A DNA stretch of 12,553 bases. Source: Haemophilus parahaemolyticus. Its GTDB lineage: Bacteria > Pseudomonadota > Gammaproteobacteria > Enterobacterales > Pasteurellaceae. The stretch lies in contig NZ_JAHAHT010000047.1 of the NCBI RefSeq assembly GCF_018373095.1, forward strand, positions 1-12,553, written 5' to 3'. The notes under the pieces are model-generated. The model searched no databases, had not been told where the DNA came from, and saw only the letters and a program-made list of their open reading frames with translations. Position 1 is the first letter of the stretch; each line of letters begins with the position of its first letter. Positions 7,150-12,553 of the stretch are shown one piece after another. The position numbers and the translations under genes were made by a program.

Positions 7150-7303
7150 CCCCCTCTTTAGCAAAGAGGGGTTAGGGGAGATTTGGTAGAATTGATTACA
7201 TTGATATGGTGATGAGTCAAGTCTTAATAGCTTTTAATTAACTATTTTCTTCGTTAATTACTTGTGTCAAATCTCCCCCTCCCCTCTTTTCTAAAGAGGG
7301 GGG
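7150..7303. repeat. MITE-like element with about 36-bp imperfect terminal inverted repeats, between citF and citXG
   Basis: The left end (7150-7185) and right end (7268-7303) are inverted copies with a few mismatches. Both read CCCC(C)TCTTTA, then AAAGAGGGG, then GGGGAGATTTG going inward. Each end also folds on itself: CCCCTCTTT (7151-7159) with AAAGAGGGG (7163-7171), and CCCCTCTTT (7281-7289) with AAAGAGGGG (7293-7301). Each is a perfect 9-bp stem with a 3-base loop. The interior adds TAATTAAC (7235-7242) with GTTAATTA (7253-7260). There is no coding capacity and no clear target-site duplication. The nested palindromes are typical of non-autonomous repeat elements. In the citrate mRNA they could stabilise the citDEF 3' end or dampen read-through into citXG. 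Confidence 0.7.
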
Positions 7304-7324
7304 CTTTCTTTAGAAATTAAGAGT

Positions 7325-7340
7325 AAGCGGTCAAAATTTG
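7325..7340 (+). repeat. Uptake signal sequence overlapping the citXG start codon
   Basis: AAGCGGTCAAAATTTG matches the Apl-type USS core AAGCGGTC plus its A/T-rich extension. The last three bases are the TTG used as the citXG start. A near copy in reverse orientation lies inside citXG at 7541-7554. Confidence 0.75.
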
Positions 7341-8720
7341 CAACATCTTTTCAAAAAATTTTCCCTTGAAGGGCAAGAAATTTCACTTGAGCAGCTTTTA
7401 GAAGCCCGAGAAAATCGTGCTAATCTTCAACAACAATGCCTTGAGCAATATGGTGAAACGGTACTTTCGCTCACTTTGCTTGCGGTTGGGGGAATAAAGA
7501 AAAATGCTTTGCTAGATTTTGTTTTTGCAAAAGCACTAGAAAATTTGACCGCTTTATTTGACAAATTGGGCGTGCAACCCTCCGCCCAATTTATTCGCCC
7601 GTTGGAAACAGGGCACGAAGCGTTATTTGTACTGCCTATTGAGGCAAATTTACTCAAGCAAGAAACAATGCAGCTGGAAGATAGTTCGCCACTAGCTCGA
7701 TTGTGGGATATTGATGTGATTGACCGTAACGGCAATTTATTAAGTCGTGCTGATTTTAATTTCCCGCCACGTCCTTGTTTGGTCTGTCATGAGAATGCAA
7801 AAAATTGTGCTCGTTCTCGTAAACATCATTTGGATGAAATTTTTGCAGAGATGCAAAAGAGTGTGCAAGCGGTTGATTTTGCTGATCAAATTGCAGAATT
7901 GACTTACGCTGCTTTGCTGAGTGAAGCTAGACTTTCGCCTAAGCCAGGTTTAGTAGACAGTATAAATAATGGTTCGCATAAGGATATGAATTTGCATACC
8001 TTCGAACAAAGTGCGTTGGCGTTAAAGCCATTTTTCTCGCATTTTGTATTAGAAGGAATGAAAACCGCTGAAGAACCAAGTTCGCAAATTCTCCGCCAAA
8101 TTCGACCGCTTGGTTTGCAAGCAGAACAGGCAATGTTGCAAGCAACAGAACAGGTAAACACCCATAAAGGGGCAATTTTTGCTTTTGGCTTGGTTTGTAC
8201 GGCAATAGGTCGATTATATCAGCAGCATCCTGTGGCAATAAACATCGACCAGATTTGCGAAATGGTAGCAGAATTTACCCAAGGGCTTTGTGCTGAATTG
8301 CAATATTTCCCGAAAAATCAACCGCTTACCGCAGGCATTCAGCTCTTTCAGCAGTATGGTTTAACGGGAGCAAGAGGCGAGGCAGAAAGTGGTTTTGCGT
8401 TGGTTCGTCAAACGCTTGATTTTCTGTCAAACAAGAAGGTTAACTCAACTGAGCATCAATGGTTGATAGCGTTGGTTTATCTGATGGCGGCGAACCCCGA
8501 TACCAATGTAATACATCGTGGCGGCATGGAGGGACTGAAATTTGTACAGCAAGAGGCAAAAAAATTGCTGGATAGTCCAAGCGTATTGCTGAATGAAAGC
8601 GAACTAAAAAACAATTTGAGCCAACTTGATCAGGCGTGTATTGCTCGTAACCTCAGCTCAGGTGGCAGTGCAGATCTGTTGGCATTACTGATTTTCCTTA
8701 AATATTATCTTAAACTTTAA
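7338..8720 (+). CDS. citXG: CitXG fusion: apo-citrate lyase phosphoribosyl-dephospho-CoA transferase / triphosphoribosyl-dephospho-CoA synthase
   Basis: 460 residues, a fusion of two cofactor enzymes. Residues 1 to about 175 are CitX, which attaches the cofactor to CitD: R-L-W-D-I-D-V (121-127) and P-P-R-P-C-L-V-C (143-150) are diagnostic. Residues about 185-460 are CitG, which makes the cofactor from ATP and dephospho-CoA: L-S-P-K-P-G-L-V-D (199-207), H-K-G-A-I-F-A-F-G (276-284), G-L-T-G-A-R-G-E-A (341-349) and D-T-N-V-I-H-R-G-G (388-396). The same fusion occurs in Haemophilus. Homology to CitX begins within about 12 codons of the frame start, an in-frame stop lies at 7311-7313, and no ATG or GTG is available, so TTG at 7338 is the best start. 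The ribosome site is weak. The repeat element, TTG codon and weak site suggest low output relative to CitDEF. citT follows after 17 bases. Confidence 0.93.
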   Translation: MQHLFKKFSLEGQEISLEQLLEARENRANLQQQCLEQYGETVLSLTLLAVGGIKKNALLDFVFAKALENLTALFDKLGVQPSAQFIRPLETGHEALFVLPIEANLLKQETMQLEDSSPLARLWDIDVIDRNGNLLSRADFNFPPRPCLVCHENAKNCARSRKHHLDEIFAEMQKSVQAVDFADQIAELTYAALLSEARLSPKPGLVDSINNGSHKDMNLHTFEQSALALKPFFSHFVLEGMKTAEEPSSQILRQIRPLGLQAEQAMLQATEQVNTHKGAIFAFGLVCTAIGRLYQQHPVAINIDQICEMVAEFTQGLCAELQYFPKNQPLTAGIQLFQQYGLTGARGEAESGFALVRQTLDFLSNKKVNSTEHQWLIALVYLMAANPDTNVIHRGGMEGLKFVQQEAKKLLDSPSVLLNESELKNNLSQLDQACIARNLSSGGSADLLALLIFLKYYLKL

Positions 8721-8737
8721 TCTTTTAGAGGTGAACT

Positions 8738-10189
8738 ATGGCTTTATCTAAAGCTCAGAAAACCGCAGTGTTGGTTGCCATCCCTGTGATTTTCTTCTTA
8801 TTGCCTGCACCAGAGGGGCTGTCTCTGATTGCGTGGCGTTTATTAGGTATCTATATCGCAACTATCGTCGGTTTGGTGATCAAACCATTCGGCGAGCCAG
8901 TCTTATTATTGGCAGCAGTTGCCGCATCTGCCGCAACCATTGGTAATACCGAAGGGGCAAAAGAGCTTGTGAAAGTGAGTCAAACACTTTCAGGTTATCA
9001 ATCTGGTACAACGTGGTTAATCTTCACCGCGTTTACGCTAAGTTCTGCATTTGTGATTACTGGCTTGGGTAAACGTATCGCATATCATCTAATCAGTTGG
9101 TTAGGCAGTACCACATTGCGTATCGGTTATGTGAGTATGTTCTTGGATTTATTATTATCTCCTGCAACACCATCAAATACAGCGCGTGCAGGCGGTATTG
9201 TTTTCCCAATTATGAACAGTGTGGCAGTAGCATTAGGTTCAGATCCCGAAAAATCACCCAAATTAGCAGGTCGCTATTTAATGATGAACGTGTATATGTC
9301 GGTAAAAACCACTTCATACATTTTCTTAACTGCAATGGCACCGAATGCATTGGCATTAGAGCTAATGTCGCCAATTTTAGGCATCAAATTAAACTGGGTA
9401 GAGTGGTTCTTAGCCGCTTCTGTACCAGGTTTATTATGTTTATTCATTATTCCATTTATCTGCTATATCATTGCAAAACCAGAGCTAAAACAAGTAGATA
9501 ACAAGGCAATTGCGAAAAAAGGCTTGGAAGAATTAGGTCCAATGTCTTTCCGCGAAAAATCATTAGCTGTATTATTCGTGCTAGCACTATTTGGTTGGAT
9601 TTTCGCTGATTTCTTACACGTAAATGCAACAACAGTTGCGTTAATCACCATGGTGCTTTGCATTGTATTAAGCATCGTATCTTGGGATGATGTGCGTAAA
9701 AACAAAGCAGGTTGGGATACCTTAATTTGGTACGGTGGTATCATCGGTATGTCAAGCATCTTAGATAAAGCAGGTTTCTTCAAATGGTTAGCATCAAGCC
9801 TTGAAAATTACCTCCAATTTGAAGGTCAAGGTGGATTAGCGTTAATCGTTATCTTAATTTTAAGTGTGTCTGTGCGTTACTTGTTCGCATCAGGCGGTGC
9901 TTATGTAGCAGCAATGGTGCCAGTATTTGCAACCGTTGGTAAAGTAGCGGGTGCACCAGTTGAGTTATTAGCATTAGGCTTATTATTTTCTAACGCTTAC
10001 GGTGGTTCTGTAACACATTACGGCGGTGGTCCAGGCCCAATCACATTCGGTGCAGGTTATAACGACATCAAATCTTGGTGGATTGCAGGGGCTGTAGTTG
10101 CATTCGGTAGCTTAATCATTCACGCAACTTTAGGTTTAGCTTGGTGGGAATACCTCTTCGGTGCAGGCATCTTACCTTCAGTAAACTAA
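8738..10189 (+). CDS. citT: CitT-like citrate carrier, DASS family
   Basis: 483 residues of an inner-membrane divalent anion:Na+/antiporter (DASS) protein with a dozen or so hydrophobic segments. The two substrate-site hairpin motifs are present: S-P-A-T-P-S-N-T-A-R-A-G-G in the N-terminal half and S-N-A-Y-G-G-S-V-T-H-Y-G-G-G-P-G-P in the C-terminal half. AGAGGTG precedes the ATG at good spacing. E. coli CitT exchanges citrate for succinate, and position in the citrate lyase cluster makes that the likely role. The second hairpin motif resembles 2-oxoglutarate/malate translocators more than E. coli CitT, so a dicarboxylate preference is possible. A terminator follows. Confidence 0.88.
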   Translation: MALSKAQKTAVLVAIPVIFFLLPAPEGLSLIAWRLLGIYIATIVGLVIKPFGEPVLLLAAVAASAATIGNTEGAKELVKVSQTLSGYQSGTTWLIFTAFTLSSAFVITGLGKRIAYHLISWLGSTTLRIGYVSMFLDLLLSPATPSNTARAGGIVFPIMNSVAVALGSDPEKSPKLAGRYLMMNVYMSVKTTSYIFLTAMAPNALALELMSPILGIKLNWVEWFLAASVPGLLCLFIIPFICYIIAKPELKQVDNKAIAKKGLEELGPMSFREKSLAVLFVLALFGWIFADFLHVNATTVALITMVLCIVLSIVSWDDVRKNKAGWDTLIWYGGIIGMSSILDKAGFFKWLASSLENYLQFEGQGGLALIVILILSVSVRYLFASGGAYVAAMVPVFATVGKVAGAPVELLALGLLFSNAYGGSVTHYGGGPGPITFGAGYNDIKSWWIAGAVVAFGSLIIHATLGLAWWEYLFGAGILPSVN

Positions 10190-10206
10190 TTATTTCTTAA
10201 TCAACT

Positions 10207-10251
10207 AGCGGTAGGATTTTGTAAAAATTTTGCAAAACCTCACCGCTTTTT
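10207..10251 (+). terminator. Terminator after citT built from inverted USS-like arms
   Basis: AGCGGT (10207-10212) pairs with ACCGCT (10242-10247), and TTTTG with CAAAA extends the stem imperfectly. TTTTT runs from 10247 to 10251. Inverted uptake-signal pairs acting as terminators are a known Pasteurellaceae arrangement. It ends the citDEF-citXG-citT unit and implies that the malic enzyme gene has its own promoter. Confidence 0.75.
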
Positions 10252-10341
10252 GTTATCTTATATATTATATTCAACTTATCTTTCTTAATTCGATAAAAAC
10301 CTCTACATTCATCCCCTAACACAATAAAATAAGGACATAAT

Positions 10342-11610
10342 ATGAGTGATTTAAAACAAGAAGCCCTTGATTTTCACGAATTTCCAATCCCTGGTAAAAT
10401 CTCTGTGACCCCAACTAAAAACCTTGCAACTCAGCACGACTTAGCCCTTGCATACTCACCTGGCGTGGCAGAGCCTTGCTTAGAAATTGAAAAAGATCCT
10501 GCCACAGCAAGCCGTTATACTGCTCGGGGTAACTTAGTGGCTGTTATATCAAATGGTACAGCGGTATTAGGATTGGGCAACATTGGGGCATTGGCATCAA
10601 AACCTGTTATGGAAGGTAAAGGCGTACTTTTCAAAAAATTTGCAGGCATTGATGTTTTCGATATCGAAATCAACGAAACCAATCCTGAAAAATTAGTTGA
10701 TATTATCGCTTCTCTTGAGCCGACCTTTGGTGGGATTAACCTTGAGGATATTAAAGCACCAGAGTGTTTCTACATCGAAAAAACATTACGTGAACGTATG
10801 GGCATCCCTGTTTTCCACGATGATCAACACGGCACGGCAATTATCGTGGGGGCTGCTGCATTAAATGGCTTACAAGTAGTGGGCAAAAAAATTGATGAAG
10901 TGCGTTTAGTAGTAAATGGTGCGGGTGCATCAGCCATTGCGTGTACTAACTTGCTTCGCTCATTAGGCTTCAAGAAAGAGAACATCACAATGTGTGACTC
11001 GAAAGGGGTGATCTTCCAAGGTCGTGGCGATAAAATGGATGAGACTAAACAGTTCTATGCTATCGAAGATAATGGCTGGCGTACCCTTGCAGATGCAATT
11101 AAAGGTGCAGATGTGTTCTTAGGTTGCTCAAAAGCAGGGGCATTAAGCCAAGAGATGATCAAAACGATGGCAGATACTCCGTTAATTCTGGCACTTGCAA
11201 ATCCAGTGCCAGAAACAACTCCGCACGATGCGAAAGCAGTACGTCCAGATGCGGTTGTATGTACTGGTCGTTCAGACTATCCAAACCAAGTAAACAACGT
11301 GCTTTGCTTCCCATTCTTATTCCGTGGTGCGTTAGATGTTGGAGCAACCGCAATCAACGAAGAAATGAAAATGGCAGCTGCTCACGCCATCGCAGACTTA
11401 GCGAAAGAGCCTGTACCACTTGAAGTGATTTCAAACTACGGCCATTTATCATTCGGTGCGGATTATTTAATCCCAACGCCATTTGATCCGCGTTTAATTG
11501 TGCAGGTATCATCAGCAGTTGCAAAAGCTGCAATGGAAAGCGGTGTTGCAACACGCCCAATTAACGATTGGAATGCTTATGCAGAAAGATTGAAAAAATT
11601 GACTGCTTAA
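10342..11610 (+). CDS. Short malic enzyme (malate dehydrogenase, oxaloacetate-decarboxylating), possible oxaloacetate decarboxylase
   Basis: 422 residues of the bacterial malic enzyme family, ending where the malic domain of E. coli MaeB ends. The phosphotransacetylase-like domain of 759-residue MaeB is absent, and the stop is followed by a terminator. Visible sites: L-A-Y38-S-P-G and E-G-K93-G (catalytic tyrosine and lysine), N-L-E135-D136 and H-D160-D161-Q-H-G-T-A (metal), G-A-G-A-S-A (193-198, nucleotide binding) and L-A-N-P-V-P (285-290). The enzyme converts malate to pyruvate and CO2, and family members also decarboxylate oxaloacetate. The ATG follows AAGGA. Its position beside the citrate cluster recalls CitM of lactic acid bacteria, a malic-family oxaloacetate decarboxylase, so a role in disposing of lyase-derived oxaloacetate is plausible. 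Cofactor preference cannot be read. Confidence 0.9.
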   Translation: MSDLKQEALDFHEFPIPGKISVTPTKNLATQHDLALAYSPGVAEPCLEIEKDPATASRYTARGNLVAVISNGTAVLGLGNIGALASKPVMEGKGVLFKKFAGIDVFDIEINETNPEKLVDIIASLEPTFGGINLEDIKAPECFYIEKTLRERMGIPVFHDDQHGTAIIVGAAALNGLQVVGKKIDEVRLVVNGAGASAIACTNLLRSLGFKKENITMCDSKGVIFQGRGDKMDETKQFYAIEDNGWRTLADAIKGADVFLGCSKAGALSQEMIKTMADTPLILALANPVPETTPHDAKAVRPDAVVCTGRSDYPNQVNNVLCFPFLFRGALDVGATAINEEMKMAAAHAIADLAKEPVPLEVISNYGHLSFGADYLIPTPFDPRLIVQVSSAVAKAAMESGVATRPINDWNAYAERLKKLTA

Positions 11611-11651
11611 CGTATTAATATATAGGCATATAGGATAAAATAGTTAGATAA

Positions 11652-11697
11652 ATGCGCTTAAAGACTCATTGACTAGACTTTAAGCGTATGTTTTTTA
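11652..11697. terminator. Terminator between the malic enzyme gene and tusE
   Basis: CGCTTAAAG (11655-11663) pairs perfectly with CTTTAAGCG (11678-11686), extended by three more pairs including one wobble. The loop is 14 bases, and TTTTTT follows at 11691-11696. It is strong for the plus strand and also lies downstream of convergent tusE. Confidence 0.85.
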
Positions 11698-11715
11698 TAT
11701 GTCTTTTTCAATAGA

Positions 11716-12051
11716 TCATAAACATTTAGCTGGTTTTGGCAAGCCCGCAAACTTTGTTGCTTGCTTAGCAGGCCCGTCGGGAAATAAACGTTGTAAATAA
11801 CGACTGCTTCCTTTCTCTTCGCCAAATTTTTGCGACATTACTTTAACTAGCATTCTAATTGCAGGCGAGGTTTTATATTCTTGATAAAACTCTCGCACTA
11901 GCTGAATAATTTTCCAATGCTCAGGCGTGAGCGTAATGCCATCACGCTCAGCCATCAATGTTGCAAATGTTTCTGACCAATCATCAAGGTTTAACAAATA
12001 ACCATCGTTATCTACTTGATAACATGTGCCATTCAGCTCAATTTGTGCCAT
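11716..12051 (-). CDS. tusE: TusE, sulfur relay protein of tRNA 2-thiolation (DsrC family)
   Basis: 111 residues (E. coli TusE 109). TusE accepts persulfide sulfur from TusBCD and passes it to MnmA for 2-thiouridine at the tRNA wobble position. The body carries L-T-P-E-H-W, T-S-P-A-I-R-M-L-V-K, K-F-G-E-E-K-G, R-Y-L-x-R-L-F-P and G-P-A-K-Q-A-T-K. The C-terminal G-L-P-K-P-A-K-C110-L has the essential penultimate cysteine. The ATG (12051-12049) shares one base with the yccA stop (TAATG), and AGGA lies just upstream inside yccA, so translation is coupled. The yccA-tusE order is as in E. coli. Confidence 0.96.
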   Translation of the reverse strand: MAQIELNGTCYQVDNDGYLLNLDDWSETFATLMAERDGITLTPEHWKIIQLVREFYQEYKTSPAIRMLVKVMSQKFGEEKGSSRYLQRLFPDGPAKQATKFAGLPKPAKCL

Positions 12052-12553
12052 TAGTCATCGTTTCCTAACACGCCAAAAATTTGCAAGAAACTCACAAAAA
12101 GATTGTAGAGTGAAACGTAAAGATCAACGGTTGCACGAATATAGTTGGTTTCGCCACCTTGAATGATATTGCTGGTTGTCAGCAAAATCGCACCGCTTGA
12201 GAAAATCACAAATAAACCGCTTAATGCAAGGCTTAATGCTGGCATTGCTAAGAAAATATTTGCGATAACGCCCACTAAAACGACCACGAAAAGTGCCATC
12301 ATCATCCCGTTTAAGAATGACATATCTTTTTTGGTGGTTAATACATAAGCTGAACAAGCAAAAAACACTAATGCTGTAGCACCTAATGCTAATACAACTG
12401 CATCGCCTAAGCCTGCACCAACATAGCGGTTAAGAATTGGGCCTAAGGTATAACCTAAAAAGCCTGTTAAGGCGAATACAGCCGAGGGGAGGTTGGTATA
12501 GCAGGTCTTTGAACTGTAAGCGTAGGCACAACGAGGATAAAGGTAAGCGACTT
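12051..12553 (-). CDS. yccA: YccA, Bax inhibitor-1 family inner-membrane protein (5' end outside window)
   Basis: The frame is open from the window edge to TAA at 12053-12051, about 166 residues of an expected 219 or so. The reliable part includes L-T-G-F-L-G-Y-T-L-G-P-I-L, A-L-V-F-F-A-C-S-A-Y-V-L-T-T-K-K-D-M-S-F-L and G-G-E-T-N-Y-I-R-A-T-V-D-L-Y-V-S-L-Y-N, all hallmark YccA blocks. Several hydrophobic membrane segments are present. E. coli YccA interacts with and modulates the FtsH membrane protease. The GTG near 12368 is internal, since homology continues upstream of it. Before about 12480 the frame still has no stop but reads poorly (see findings), so the outermost 25 or so codons may be wrong. 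Confidence 0.88.
   Translation of the reverse strand, partial: VAYLYPRCAYAYSSKTCYTNLPSAVFALTGFLGYTLGPILNRYVGAGLGDAVVLALGATALVFFACSAYVLTTKKDMSFLNGMMMALFVVVLVGVIANIFLAMPALSLALSGLFVIFSSGAILLTTSNIIQGGETNYIRATVDLYVSLYNLFVSFLQIFGVLGNDD

Noticed and set aside
7427..8238. Reverse-strand open frames of about 85-102 codons inside citXG
   Set aside because: They lie antisense to well-conserved CitX and CitG motifs, have no ribosome site, and have composition typical of shadow frames.
9097..9783. Alternative frames of more than 100 codons inside citT, on both strands
   Set aside because: They overlap a clear DASS transporter and show no recognisable protein features.
11610..11716. Broken remains of a phosphotransacetylase domain after the malic enzyme
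   Set aside because: Only about 105 bases separate the stop from tusE and they consist of an AT-rich stretch and a terminator. No coding remnant is visible.
1..12553. CRISPR array, tRNA or rRNA genes, transposase or phage genes
   Set aside because: No regularly spaced direct repeats, cloverleaf-like segments or such proteins were seen on either strand.

Overview
The window looks like chromosomal DNA of a Pasteurellaceae bacterium of the Actinobacillus/Mannheimia (Apl-type) branch. It is AT-rich, and every recognisable gene has close gamma-proteobacterial family features. By eye it carries about 16 copies of AAGCGGT or its complement, against roughly 1.5 expected by chance. Several sit in the ACAAGCGGTC context of the Apl-type DNA uptake signal (USS). 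I saw no copies of the Haemophilus-type AAGTGCGGT.

Layout. 1-559: 3' part of ygfZ (+). 671-2086: trpCF (-), with no other trp gene next to it. 2200-3232: yqcC-truC (+), a tight pair. 3334-4212: metF (-). 4453-10189: the citrate fermentation cluster citD-citE-citF-citXG-citT (+). 10342-11610: a short malic enzyme (+). 11716-12553: yccA-tusE (-), with the 5' end of yccA outside the window. Convergent gene pairs are separated by hairpins that can serve as terminators. The only extensive divergent control region is metF/citD (4213-4452).

How the genes work together. CitT would import citrate, probably in exchange for succinate. The CitDEF complex splits citrate into acetate and oxaloacetate. The fused CitX-CitG protein makes the triphosphoribosyl-dephospho-CoA cofactor and attaches it to CitD. 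Oxaloacetate can then be decarboxylated to pyruvate, possibly by the neighbouring short malic enzyme, or reduced through malate and fumarate to succinate. A perfect FNR box upstream of citD fits anaerobic induction. On the other side of the same intergenic region, a MetR-type palindrome sits where a LysR-family activator should sit relative to the inferred metF promoter.

Oddities. citC, the ligase that acetylates the lyase cofactor and usually heads this operon, is not next to citD. A roughly 155-bp MITE-like inverted-repeat element lies between citF and citXG. citXG appears to start at a TTG codon inside a USS. The upstream coding part of yccA near the right edge reads poorly and may contain a frameshift or sequence error. 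I found no CRISPR array, transposase, tRNA or rRNA, and nothing I would call a wholly new system. The most interesting material is the wiring of the citrate cluster.
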